Below, in pieces: positions 1 through 6,834 of a stretch of 17,571 nt of DNA (its first letter is position 1; each line of letters opens with the position of its first letter). Source of the DNA: JACQAI01 sp035507915 (GTDB lineage: Bacteria; Pseudomonadota; Alphaproteobacteria; Elsterales; Elsteraceae); contig DATJNS010000210.1 of assembly GCA_035507915.1 (NCBI GenBank), positions 1 through 17,571 of the forward strand, in the 5' to 3' direction. The notes under the pieces are model-generated. The model made no database searches. It saw only the letters and a list, made by a program, of their open reading frames with translations, and was not told where the DNA came from. The position numbers were made by a program, and so were the translations under genes.

Positions 1-648
1 CAGGCGACGCCGCCCGAGCCGCCCGCGCCGAGCACGCAACCGCGTGCCGTGTGGCTGAGCCGCGCCGAGCCGCGCGGCCACGCGATCGCCGACAAGATCC
101 TGGGCGCGCTCGGCGCGACCATCGAGGGCGGCGCCCACCCCTCGCCCGAAGCGCTCGTCGTCGTGACCCCGGTCGGTCACGACGCGACCACCGCCGCGCT
201 CGCCGAAAATCTCGACCCGACGCGCACCGTCGCGCTCGAGACCGTGTTCGATCCGAGCCGTCGCCGCGTCGTCATGACGACGCCGGTGACGGCGCCGGCG
301 ATGCACGACGCCGCGCACGCGCTGTTCGCGCGCGACGGCGTGCCGGTCAGCGTGATCCACGACAGCCCAGGGTTCGTCGCCCAGCGCGTCGTCGCCATGA
401 TCGTCAACCTCGCCTGCGACATCGCGCAGCAGCGCGTCGCCAGCCCGCGCGACATCGACCTCGCGATCCCGCTCGGGCTCGGCTATCCGATGGGCCCGCT
501 GGCCTGGGGCGATGCGCTCGGCGCCGCGACCGTGCTCGCGATCGTCGAGCGCATACAGGCGTTCTACGCCGATCCGCGCTACCGGCCGAGCCCGTGGCTC
601 AAGCGCCGCGCTGCGCTCGGCGTCTCGCTGCTCACCGAGGAGGCCTGA
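1..648 (+). CDS. 3-hydroxyacyl-CoA dehydrogenase, C-terminal part (5' end outside the window)
   Basis: The reading frame is open from the first base, so this is the last ~215 residues of a longer protein. It resembles the second half of PaaH-type 3-hydroxyacyl-CoA dehydrogenases of about 480-510 residues, which oxidise 3-hydroxyacyl-CoA to 3-oxoacyl-CoA with NAD+. A Pro-rich linker at the very start leads into a degenerate second nucleotide-binding-like domain. Then comes the typical C-terminal helical domain, with the stretch DSPGFVAQRVVAMIVN followed by a run DIDLAIPLGLGYPMGPLAWGD and the ending RPSPWLKRRAALG. The catalytic His/Glu of the first domain would lie upstream and cannot be checked. 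The stop codon is one base from the ATG of the CoA-transferase gene, so the two are almost certainly co-transcribed and probably handle the same acyl-CoA intermediates. The family call is firm; the substrate is not known. Confidence 0.88.
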   Translation, partial: QATPPEPPAPSTQPRAVWLSRAEPRGHAIADKILGALGATIEGGAHPSPEALVVVTPVGHDATTAALAENLDPTRTVALETVFDPSRRRVVMTTPVTAPAMHDAAHALFARDGVPVSVIHDSPGFVAQRVVAMIVNLACDIAQQRVASPRDIDLAIPLGLGYPMGPLAWGDALGAATVLAIVERIQAFYADPRYRPSPWLKRRAALGVSLLTEEA

Positions 649-649
649 G

Positions 650-1873
650 ATGACGGCGGTGCTCGACGGTTTGCGCGTGGTCGAGGGCTCGGCATTCGTC
701 GCCGCACCACTCGGCGGCATGACGTTGGCGCAGCTCGGCGCCGACGTGATCCGCTTCGACCAGATCGGCGGCGGGCTCGACTACCACCGCTGGCCGGTGA
801 CCAAGGACGGCAAGAGCCTTTACTGGCCCGGGCTCAACAAGGGCAAGCGCTCGATCGCGGTCGATCTGCGCAACCCGCGCGCGCAGGAGCTCCTGAGCGC
901 GCTCATCACCGCGCCCGGGCCGGACGGCGGCATCTTCCTCACCAACCTGCCGGCGCGCGGGTGGTGCGGCTACGACCAGCTCAAGGCCAAGCGCGCCGAT
1001 CTCATCATGCTCTTGATCCAGGGCAACTACGACGGCTCGACCGCGGTCGACTACACCGTCAACAGCGCCGCCGGCATGCCGTTCGTCACCGGCCCGATCG
1101 GCACCGAGGGGCCGGTCAACCACCTGTTGCCCGCGTGGGACATGATCACCGGCGTCAGCGCGGCGTTCGGCGTGCTGGCGGCCGAGCGCCACCGCGCGCG
1201 CAAGGGCGAGGGCCAGCTCATCAAGCTCGCGCTCTGCGACATCGCGATGGCGATGGTCTCGCATATCGGCCACATCGCCGAGGTCCAGGTCAACGACGTC
1301 GACCGGCCGCGCTACGGCAACGACCTCTACGGCGCCTACGGCCGCGATTTCGCGACGCGCGACGGCAAGCGCGTCATGCTCGCGGTGATCACGCCGCGGC
1401 AGTGGCAAGGCCTGCTCGACGCCACCGGCATCGCCGACCAGGTCGCCGCGCTCGAGCGCGAGCTCACGCTGGACTTCCGCCGCGAGGGCGACCGCTTCAT
1501 GGCGCGCGAGCGCCTGCACGCGCTGGTCGGCCCCTGGATCGCGGCGCGCGATCTCGCCGAGGTCGGTCGCGCGTTCGACCGGCACGGCCAGCTGTGGGGG
1601 CCCTACCAGACCTTCCGCGAGATGGTCGAGACCGACCCGCGCTGCTCGCCGGCCAATCCGATGTTCCACATGGTCGAGCAGCCCGACCTCGGGCGCTGGC
1701 TGGTGCCCGGCTCGCCGCTCGATTTCACCCAGCTCGGGCGCACGCCCCCCCAGCGCGCGCCGAAGCTCGGCGAGCACACCGACGAGATCCTGTCGGGCCT
1801 GCTCGGCCTGCCCGGCCACGAGATCGCGAAGCTGCACGACGCCAAGGTCGTCGCCGGGCCGGAGGGGAAGTAG
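650..1873 (+). CDS. Family III CoA-transferase, 2-methylfumaryl-CoA isomerase (Mct)-like
   Basis: A 407-residue CaiB/BaiF family III CoA-transferase. I chose the ATG at 650 because it has a strong GAGGAGG ribosome site at 637-643 and starts one base after the upstream stop. The opening LDGLRVVEGSAFVAAPLGG, the motif NKGKRSIAVDLR (~63-74), VDYTVN (~133-138), PAWDMITG (~161-168) and GEGQLIKLAL are, from memory of the family, what is seen in mesaconyl-CoA C1-C4 CoA transferase (2-methylfumaryl-CoA isomerase) rather than in formyl-CoA or carnitine CoA-transferases. Asp164 lies where the family's catalytic Asp that carries the CoA thioester/anhydride is expected. Mct moves CoA between the two carboxyls of mesaconate in the 3-hydroxypropionate bicycle. 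No other bicycle gene is visible here, so the real substrate may be another branched dicarboxylyl-CoA. It is a cytosolic enzyme, paired with the upstream dehydrogenase. Confidence 0.85.
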   Translation: MTAVLDGLRVVEGSAFVAAPLGGMTLAQLGADVIRFDQIGGGLDYHRWPVTKDGKSLYWPGLNKGKRSIAVDLRNPRAQELLSALITAPGPDGGIFLTNLPARGWCGYDQLKAKRADLIMLLIQGNYDGSTAVDYTVNSAAGMPFVTGPIGTEGPVNHLLPAWDMITGVSAAFGVLAAERHRARKGEGQLIKLALCDIAMAMVSHIGHIAEVQVNDVDRPRYGNDLYGAYGRDFATRDGKRVMLAVITPRQWQGLLDATGIADQVAALERELTLDFRREGDRFMARERLHALVGPWIAARDLAEVGRAFDRHGQLWGPYQTFREMVETDPRCSPANPMFHMVEQPDLGRWLVPGSPLDFTQLGRTPPQRAPKLGEHTDEILSGLLGLPGHEIAKLHDAKVVAGPEGK

Positions 1874-1882
1874 GCCGCGCGC

Positions 1883-2860
1883 TCAATCGACGCGGACGTT
1901 GGCGGTCTTGGCGACCTTGGCCCACTTCTCGGTGTCGGCGACGATGAAGGCGCCGAGCTCGGCGGGCGACAGCCGCAGCGGCTCGCCGCCCAGCGCAGCG
2001 AAGCGCGCCTGCAGCGCAGGCTCGTCCAACACGGTGGACAGCGCCTTGTAGAGCACCTCGACGACCTCGGGCGGTGTGCCCTTGGGCGCGACGATGGCGT
2101 GCCAGACGTCGACCTGGTAGCCCGCCAGGGTCTCGCCGATGGTCGGCACGTCGGGCAGCGCGATCGAGCGTTTCGCCGACGTGACGCCGAGCGCCCGGAT
2201 GCGGCCCGCCTTGATCTGCTCGATCGAGCCCGTGAGATTGTCGAACATCATCTGCACGTGGCCCGGGATCAGATCGGCGAGCGCCGGCGCGCCGCCGCGA
2301 TACGGCACGTGGACGATGTCGACGCCCGCCATGATCTTGAACAGCTCGGCCGACATGTGCGGCGACGCCCCGGTACCGGGGGAGGCGACATTGAGCTTGC
2401 CGGGGTGCGCCTTCGCGTAGGCGATCAGCTCCGCGACGGAATGCACCGGCACCTCGTTGTTGACCTCCATCACGTTGGTCAGCAGCATCGTGCCGCCGAT
2501 CGGCACGGTGTCGCGGATGAAGTCGAACGGCAGGTGGGCGTAGACGCTGGCGCTGATCGCGTTGTTGGGCCCGGCGAAACCGATCGTGTAGCCGTCGGGC
2601 GGCGAATTCACGACCGCCGCCATGCCGACATTGCCGCCCGCGCCGGACTTGTTCTCGATGACGATCGGCTGGCCGAGCTTCTCGCTGAGATATTGCCCGA
2701 TCAGCCGCGCGACGATGTCGTTGCCGCCGCCGGCCGGGAACGACACGATCCAGCGGATCGGCCGGTTCGGATAGTCGCTCGCCGCCACGCCGCGCGACAG
2801 CATCGGCAAGACGGCGACCGCTCCTGCAGCACGCAGGAGTCGACGACGCGAAACGCTCAT
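1883..2860 (-). CDS. Tripartite tricarboxylate transporter substrate-binding protein (Bug/TctC family)
   Basis: A 325-residue periplasmic solute-binding protein of the Bug (TctC) family. Residues 1-27 form a Tat-like signal: an SRRRLLRAAG twin-arginine segment, a hydrophobic core and a cleavage site near GVAA/SDYPN. The mature protein starts with the family hallmark YPNRPIRWIVSFPAGGGNDIVAR. It then has IENKSGAGGN and a C-terminal half carrying HVPYRGGAPALADLI and the FDNLTGS region that contributes to the ligand loop. These proteins bind small carboxylates or amides, often with no linked TctAB membrane genes, and none is seen here. The ribosome site GGGAGGG lies 5-6 nt before the ATG. The gene converges on the CoA-transferase gene with a 9-nt gap, so no terminator fits between them. 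It may be read with the NIPSNAP genes upstream. The ligand cannot be predicted. Confidence 0.92.
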   Translation of the reverse strand: MSVSRRRLLRAAGAVAVLPMLSRGVAASDYPNRPIRWIVSFPAGGGNDIVARLIGQYLSEKLGQPIVIENKSGAGGNVGMAAVVNSPPDGYTIGFAGPNNAISASVYAHLPFDFIRDTVPIGGTMLLTNVMEVNNEVPVHSVAELIAYAKAHPGKLNVASPGTGASPHMSAELFKIMAGVDIVHVPYRGGAPALADLIPGHVQMMFDNLTGSIEQIKAGRIRALGVTSAKRSIALPDVPTIGETLAGYQVDVWHAIVAPKGTPPEVVEVLYKALSTVLDEPALQARFAALGGEPLRLSPAELGAFIVADTEKWAKVAKTANVRVD

Positions 2861-2922
2861 GGATCCCTCCCGATGGTGTCATGCGGTGGGCGCTACCGCG
2901 CCCCCCGTATCGCCCGCCGTCC

Positions 2923-2956
2923 GACTCCCGGATCCCGGCGTACGCGGGGATGACGG
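2923..2956 (-). repeat. Dispersed palindromic repeat, CCGTCAT family, single copy
   Basis: Read on the minus strand this begins CCGTCATCCCCGCG and ends GGATCCGGGAGTC. The same layout, with only the middle bases changed, occurs at 4533-4566, so it is a dispersed repeat and not chance. It sits in the 109-nt gap between the second NIPSNAP gene and the Bug-protein gene. Repeats of this kind are common between genes of alphaproteobacteria and may stabilise or end transcripts. Confidence 0.65.
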
Positions 2957-2972
2957 TCCGAGAGGACCGTCA
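2951..2972 (-). terminator. Perfect 9-bp hairpin over a stop codon
   Basis: TGACGGTCC at 2951-2959 pairs perfectly with GGACCGTCA at 2964-2972 around a GAGA loop. On the minus strand the right arm contains the TGA stop of the downstream NIPSNAP gene, and the left arm overlaps the CCGTCAT end of the adjacent repeat. No T-tract follows, so it is more likely an mRNA 3'-end protecting structure or a factor-assisted terminator than a classic intrinsic terminator. Confidence 0.45.
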
Positions 2973-3296
2973 CTTCACCGACGAGAAGGCGGTCGGCTGC
3001 AGGATCAGGTTGGCGACCGAGGCGACGATGGCGCCGTCCTTCTCGGTCTCGGCGCGCTTGGTGTGCCACTCGGGATCGGCCTGAAACGCGCCCCACTTCT
3101 TCTCGCGCTCGGCGAGCGATTCCCACTGCAGCATGTAGTAGAGATCCTGGTTGGAGTCGCCGATCGCGACGGTCCAGAACCCGGCCTGCTTGATGCCGTG
3201 CTTCTCCCACAGCTTCAGCGTGATGGTGTCGAAGCGCTTGAGCAACGCCGGCAGGCGGCCCGAGACGCAGTGATAGACGCGCAGCTCGTAGATCAT
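2970..3296 (-). CDS. NIPSNAP family protein, copy A
   Basis: A 108-residue NIPSNAP-family protein with a dimeric alpha/beta-barrel (ferredoxin-like) fold. It opens MIYELRVYHC, which is the family's first strand, and contains the central segment AGFWTVAIGDSNQDLYYMLQWESLAER, which is typical of NIPSNAP. The ATG at 3296 has an AAGGAG site about 7 nt upstream. It is 88% identical (95 of 108 residues) to the copy just upstream, and ten of the thirteen changes fall in residues 66-80. The biochemical role of bacterial NIPSNAP proteins is poorly known; they often sit in catabolic operons, as here beside CoA-ester and solute-binding genes. It is soluble, with no signal peptide. Confidence 0.88.
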   Translation of the reverse strand: MIYELRVYHCVSGRLPALLKRFDTITLKLWEKHGIKQAGFWTVAIGDSNQDLYYMLQWESLAEREKKWGAFQADPEWHTKRAETEKDGAIVASVANLILQPTAFSSVK

Positions 3297-3324
3297 GTGT
3301 GTCTCCTTCCAGGAACAACGGCCG

Positions 3325-3651
3325 TCACTTCACCGACGAGAACGCGGTCGGCTGCAGGATCAGGTTCGAGATCGACGCCACGATGGCGCCGTCCTTCTCG
3401 GTCTCGGCGCGCGCCTTCAGCCAATCGGGATCGCTGCCGAACTTGGCGAACTTCTGCTCGCGCTCGGCCAGCGACTCCCACTGCAGCATGTAGTAGAGGT
3501 CCTGGTTGGAGTCGCCGATCGCGACCGTCCAGAAGCCGGCCTGCTTGATGCCGTGCTTCTCCCACAGCTTGAGCGTGATGGTGTCGAACCGCTTGAGGAG
3601 CGCCGGCAGCCGGCCGGACACGCAGTGATAGATGCGCAGCTCGTAGATCAT
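3325..3651 (-). CDS. NIPSNAP family protein, copy B
   Basis: A 108-residue NIPSNAP-family protein, first gene of the minus-strand set NIPSNAP B, NIPSNAP A, Bug protein. An in-frame ATG at 3663 would add MEEA, but that extension is made of the ribosome site itself (GGAGGAAG on the minus strand), and copy A starts exactly at the equivalent of 3651, so 3651 is the start. The first 65 residues differ from copy A at a single position (Ile7 for Val), while residues 66-80 have diverged strongly. This looks like a recent tandem duplication followed by local change. The 28-nt gap between the copies leaves room only for a ribosome site. The role is unknown; soluble and cytosolic. Confidence 0.88.
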   Translation of the reverse strand: MIYELRIYHCVSGRLPALLKRFDTITLKLWEKHGIKQAGFWTVAIGDSNQDLYYMLQWESLAEREQKFAKFGSDPDWLKARAETEKDGAIVASISNLILQPTAFSSVK

Positions 3652-3755
3652 GGCTTCCTCCATCGGCGGTGCGATCCGGCATTTGAACCGAGCCGCGCGA
3701 CCGCGTAAAGCTTCGCCTAAGCCGCTCGAAATGGGCGCTGCCGAGGGAGATCCGC

Positions 3756-4511
3756 ATGAGTGCCACGACCGCGTTCGCGCCGGGCGGCTACGCCTACATA
3801 CCCGGCGTGTTCCAGTATTCGGCCGGCGTCGCGGCGCTGCCGGGCTTCCGCATCGAGCGCGTGCGCTTCGCCGAGCCCGTGAAGCTGGCCGAGGGCTTCC
3901 AGCGCGTCGCCGCGCACATCACGGCGGCGGGCCGGCCGCTGACCGCGTTCTGCGCCTGCGAGCTGCGCTCGTCGGCGCCGTTCACCGAGGCGGGGTTCAT
4001 CGCGTTCAACCGCGTCTATGTCGGCACGCTGGGCGACTGGGGCCTGTTCAAGGACGAGACCAATCCGGTGGCGCGCTCCAACGTCTGCCCCGAGCTCGAC
4101 CCGCCCGCCGAGCCGTGCTTCCACGCCTTCTCGTTCACGGTCGCGGACGGCGGCGCGCGGCCGTCGTTCGTGATCGCGGGCAGCGGCGAGGCGCCCGAGG
4201 GCAAGGGCAGCTACGGCGACTTCATCGTGGCGCGCGGCGACACCAGCGCGGACGGCATGCGGCGCAAGGCGCGCGCGGTGCTGGGCGAGATGGAACGCCG
4301 GCTCGCCGCCGTCGGCGCGGGCTGGCGCGACACCACCGCGGCGCAGCTCTACACGGTCTACGACCCGCACCCGTTCCTCGGCGACGAGCTGGTCAAGCGC
4401 GGCGCGATGCGCCACGGCCTGACCTGGCACCTCTGCCGCCCGCCGGTCGTCGAGCTCGACTACGAGATGGACTGCCGCGGCGTCGCCGTCGAACGGGTGA
4501 TCGCGGGGTAG
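3756..4511 (+). CDS. Possible 2-aminomuconate-type deaminase (CnbZ-like, RidA-related)
   Basis: A 251-residue soluble protein with a strong GAGGGAG site at 3743-3749 before the ATG. Recognisable stretches are the opening GGYAYIPGVFQYSAGVAA, TAFCACELRSSAPFTEAGF, FNRVYVGTLGDWG, NPVARSNVCPE and, near the end, YDPHPFLGDELV. I associate this pattern with proteins annotated as 2-amino-5-chloromuconate deaminase (CnbZ), which release ammonia from aminomuconates and have been linked to the RidA/YjgF fold. That is recall and not a search result, so the call is tentative. Three Cys in the first half (two in FCACEL, one in SNVCPE) are notable. The gene diverges from the NIPSNAP set across 104 nt and converges on an amidohydrolase gene, a setting compatible with breakdown of a nitrogen-containing ring compound. 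Otherwise treat it as a conserved protein of unknown function. Confidence 0.5.
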   Translation: MSATTAFAPGGYAYIPGVFQYSAGVAALPGFRIERVRFAEPVKLAEGFQRVAAHITAAGRPLTAFCACELRSSAPFTEAGFIAFNRVYVGTLGDWGLFKDETNPVARSNVCPELDPPAEPCFHAFSFTVADGGARPSFVIAGSGEAPEGKGSYGDFIVARGDTSADGMRRKARAVLGEMERRLAAVGAGWRDTTAAQLYTVYDPHPFLGDELVKRGAMRHGLTWHLCRPPVVELDYEMDCRGVAVERVIAG

Positions 4512-4532
4512 CGGGCGATCGGTTCACCGAAA

Positions 4533-4615
4533 CCGTCATCCCCGCGCAAGCGAGGATCCAGGAGTCGAGCGGCGGTGCCCGTAACCCTGGTTGCCCGATT
4601 TCGCGGGCATGACGG
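4533..4615. repeat. Inverted-repeat pair of the CCGTCAT family between convergent genes
   Basis: CCGTCATCCCCGCG at 4533-4546 pairs with CGCGGGCATGACGG at 4602-4615 at 13 of 14 positions. The left unit (to about 4566) is the same repeat seen at 2923-2956. It fills the 124-nt gap between two convergent genes and is followed on the plus strand by GCTTTATTTCG, so it could act as a two-way transcription end. It is probably mobile or spread by a REP-like route, but no nearby transposase is seen. Confidence 0.6.
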
Positions 4616-4635
4616 GCTTTATTTCGAAGAAGCAC

Positions 4636-5271
4636 CTACGCGCTGTTCCGCCGTCGCACCTGCTCGATGTAGGCGAGCGTCGTCTCGAGCGTGACGATGT
4701 CGCCGTAGCGCCGACCGATGTCGCGCAGATTGTCGTGGTGCGGGCCTTCCTCGACGTCGCCGACGCAGTCCTCGGGGACGGCGACGCGAAAGCCGTAGGA
4801 GAACGCGTCGATCGCCGAGGCGCGGATGCAGCCGCTGGTGTTGCAGCCGACGATGATGACGGTGTCGACGCGCTCCTTGATGAAGTACCCCACGAGCGGC
4901 GTCTGGAAGAAGATCGACGGTGCGGTCTTGGCGAACACCACGTCGTAATCCGGATCGTGGATGCGCGGGTCGAGCCGGGTCGACGGATGGCCGTGGTGGA
5001 AGGTCTCGGGGATCGGCTTGACCTTCCAGTGCGGCGCGTCGCGCGCGCTCGTGTAGGCGATGTAGCAGCTGGCGACCGGCAGGCTGGCGGCGCGTGCGGC
5101 CTCGAGCAGCGTGGCGCTGTTCTCGAGCGCGCGCAGCACCAGCGGCCGGCCGCCGAGCGGAAAGGCGGGATCGGTGAAGCCGGTCTGGAAGTCGACCACC
5201 GCGATGCCCGGCCGCTCGCCGAAGCCGACCGACGCGCCGCCGAAGCCGATGTCCTTGTATGCGTCGCTCAT
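4636..5271 (-). CDS. Isochorismatase-family cysteine amidohydrolase (N-carbamoylsarcosine/maleamate amidase type)
   Basis: A 211-residue cysteine hydrolase with the full catalytic triad visible: Asp27 (VVDFQTGF), Lys115 (VFAKTAPSIFF) and Cys148 (GCNTSGCIRASAIDAF, in the family's nucleophile loop). The N-terminal GFGGASVGFGERPGIAVVDFQ and overall length resemble N-carbamoylsarcosine amidohydrolase and maleamate amidase (NicF) relatives more than isochorismatase itself. The likely reaction is hydrolysis of a small amide or carbamoyl compound to the acid plus ammonia. GGGAG precedes the ATG at 5271, which lies 13 nt after the stop of the GFA-fold gene, so it is the last gene of a three-gene minus-strand operon. 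Cytosolic. The family is certain; the exact substrate is not. Confidence 0.9.
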   Translation of the reverse strand: MSDAYKDIGFGGASVGFGERPGIAVVDFQTGFTDPAFPLGGRPLVLRALENSATLLEAARAASLPVASCYIAYTSARDAPHWKVKPIPETFHHGHPSTRLDPRIHDPDYDVVFAKTAPSIFFQTPLVGYFIKERVDTVIIVGCNTSGCIRASAIDAFSYGFRVAVPEDCVGDVEEGPHHDNLRDIGRRYGDIVTLETTLAYIEQVRRRNSA

Positions 5272-5284
5272 GCCGCTCTCCCGT

Positions 5285-5698
5285 TCATCGCGTCACCGCC
5301 CTCGGGAACTTCTTGGTCGCATCCGACATGGCGCACCAGGGCTGCGCGCTCTCGGTGAACACCTCGAGGGTGGGCTGGTGGCGGGATGGATCGTCCAGCC
5401 CGCCGGCGAGCAGGCCGAGAATGTCGGGCATGCGCTCGAGCCGGACCAGCAGCGGGCTGCCGCAGCGCGGGCAGAAGCCGCGCTCGACGGTGTTGCCGCT
5501 GTCGGCGACGACCGCGTGAAACCGCGGCTCGCCCTCGACCGACACGCTCGCCTTGGGCACCACGACGATCGCCGCGAAGGCGCCGCCGGTGGCGCGCTGG
5601 CAGTCGCGGCAGTGGCAGTTCAGCATGACGGTCGGCGCGGCGTCGGCGCGATAACGAATGGCGCCGCACGCGCAGCCGCCGGAGATCGTCTGGTCCAT
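5285..5698 (-). CDS. GFA (CENP-V/GFA) domain zinc protein
   Basis: A 137-residue protein of the GFA fold, originally named for glutathione-dependent formaldehyde-activating enzyme. The zinc ligands are in place: Cys9 and Cys11 (GGCACGAIRY), Cys28, Cys30 and Cys33 (NCHCRDCQR), and Cys76 and Cys79 (FCPRCGSPL). The C-terminal part has the usual LDDPSRHQPTLEVFTESAQPW segment. An AGGAGGG site precedes the ATG at 5698. Most members of this very large family have no proven substrate; a role in handling thiol adducts or small aldehydes is the usual guess and is inference only. It is the middle gene of the operon with the amidohydrolase downstream and the EEP-fold protein 27 nt upstream. Confidence 0.92.
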   Translation of the reverse strand: MDQTISGGCACGAIRYRADAAPTVMLNCHCRDCQRATGGAFAAIVVVPKASVSVEGEPRFHAVVADSGNTVERGFCPRCGSPLLVRLERMPDILGLLAGGLDDPSRHQPTLEVFTESAQPWCAMSDATKKFPRAVTR

Positions 5699-5725
5699 GG
5701 CGCCCTCCTGCCCGAGGGCTCGATT

Positions 5726-6592
5726 TCAACCCGCCGGCTTGAGCGGCGGCAAGCGGATCGTCGCCTGGACCGGCAGGTGGTCGGACGCGCGCCGGGCGAG
5801 CGGCGACCGGTGGACGTGGAGGTGCGTGACGTCGGCTTCCCGGCTCGCCCAGATGCGGTCGAGCGACAGGAACGGGAAGCGCGCCGGAAAGCTCGGCACG
5901 GGCGTGGCGCGGCCCAGGCACTCGTCGATCGGCGAGAGCGTCGAGCGGTGCAGGTGCCATTCGTTGAAGTCGCCCAGCAGGATCAGGGGCTGGTCGGCGG
6001 GCATCGATTCGATCGAGCGGCACAGCAGCGCGATCTGCTGCTCGCGCTCGCGTACGCGCAGGCCGAGATGCGCGACGATGACGCGAATCGACCGGCCGCC
6101 GATCTCGACGTCGGCGTCGATCGCGCCGCGCGGCTCGCGCGCCGACAGGCCGAGGTCGAGCTTGCGCACCGCGCCGATCTTGTGGCGGGTGAACAGCGCC
6201 GTCGTCATGTTGCCCTTGGGGCCGCGCAGGATCGGCCCGCGCACCGCCTGGCCGCCGAGCTTCTGGGCGAGGTACTCGAACTGGTCGAGCGCGTTGGCGG
6301 CGTGGCGCTCGGGCGGCGCGCCGAGCCGGCGCGCGATCATGTTCTGGATGCGCCAGCCGCGCGCATCGACCTCCTGCAGGCCGATCACGTCGACGGCAAG
6401 CTCGTCGATCACGGCGGCGATGCGCGCCGGATCGCGGATGCGGTCGAGGCCGATGCAGCGATGGATGTTGTAGGTCGCGACCGTGATCGCGCCGACCGGG
6501 GTGGTGGCCGCGCTCACGTCGGCCCCCCGCATAAGGACCGCGGCGGGTTGGTCCGTCTCGACGGCAAAGGCGCCTTCCCGATCAAAACTCAT
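5726..6592 (-). CDS. Endonuclease/exonuclease/phosphatase (EEP) family protein
   Basis: A 288-residue metal-dependent EEP-fold hydrolase if started at the ATG at 6592. A TTG at 6604 would add four residues, and neither start has a clear ribosome site. Motifs in order are ATYNIHRC (metal and active-site Asn/His, ~39-46), IGLQEVD with the metal-binding Glu (~70-76), VAHLGL, LGDFNEWH (catalytic Asp/Asn, ~210-217), FLSLDRIWA and the closing SDHLPV with the catalytic His. The set is complete, so it should be active on a phosphodiester or phosphomonoester: DNA, RNA, phospholipid or sugar phosphate. The NIHRC and RDPARIAAVI spacing resembles small bacterial EEP proteins close to cardiolipin-synthase-linked hydrolases. 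The first ~30 residues fit the fold poorly, so the true start could be the ATG at 6532. No signal peptide. First gene of the minus-strand operon. Confidence 0.87.
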   Translation of the reverse strand: MSFDREGAFAVETDQPAAVLMRGADVSAATTPVGAITVATYNIHRCIGLDRIRDPARIAAVIDELAVDVIGLQEVDARGWRIQNMIARRLGAPPERHAANALDQFEYLAQKLGGQAVRGPILRGPKGNMTTALFTRHKIGAVRKLDLGLSAREPRGAIDADVEIGGRSIRVIVAHLGLRVREREQQIALLCRSIESMPADQPLILLGDFNEWHLHRSTLSPIDECLGRATPVPSFPARFPFLSLDRIWASREADVTHLHVHRSPLARRASDHLPVQATIRLPPLKPAG

Positions 6593-6834
6593 CCCAGTAC
6601 CCAATGGCCCGCGGCGGTCCGGCCGATCGACGCCGACAGCAACCCACGACCGATAGCGTCAAACCCTTACGGCCGCCTTAAGCCTTACACAATCAACGAT
6701 TTTTACCGCTCGTATCATCCCGGGAGCGCACTACGCAAATTTGATGCCGGCGGCAGCCGGAAGAGGTCCGCGGTTTGACGGACATCGTGCTCCACGTTAC
6801 TAATCGACGCGAGGCTCTTCGGCGTCACAGGCAC
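6593..6834. promoter_or_regulatory. Divergent intergenic region with locally low G+C
   Basis: Between the EEP gene (minus) and the DUF2946-like gene (plus) lies the most AT-rich stretch of the window, at about 6655-6745, with short T and A runs around 6685-6740. It must hold promoters for both directions. A TATCAT at 6713-6718 looks like a -10 box for the plus strand, but no -35 box sits at the right distance, so I do not assign a promoter exactly. No RNA gene or operator dyad is evident. Confidence 0.4.

Noticed and set aside
512..649. N-terminal extension of the CoA-transferase to an ATG at 512
   Set aside because: It overlaps the dehydrogenase gene by about 137 nt; the ATG at 650 has a strong ribosome site and the family's normal N-terminus.
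6685..6718. A sigma-70 promoter for the DUF2946-like gene (TTACAC and TATCAT)
   Set aside because: The spacing is 22 nt, far from the 16-18 nt norm, and no better -35 box is present, so only the AT-rich region is reported.
5111..6778. A 555-codon plus-strand frame opposite the amidohydrolase, GFA and EEP genes
   Set aside because: The three minus-strand genes have intact catalytic or metal motifs and ribosome sites; the opposite frame has no recognisable domain and crosses their gaps.
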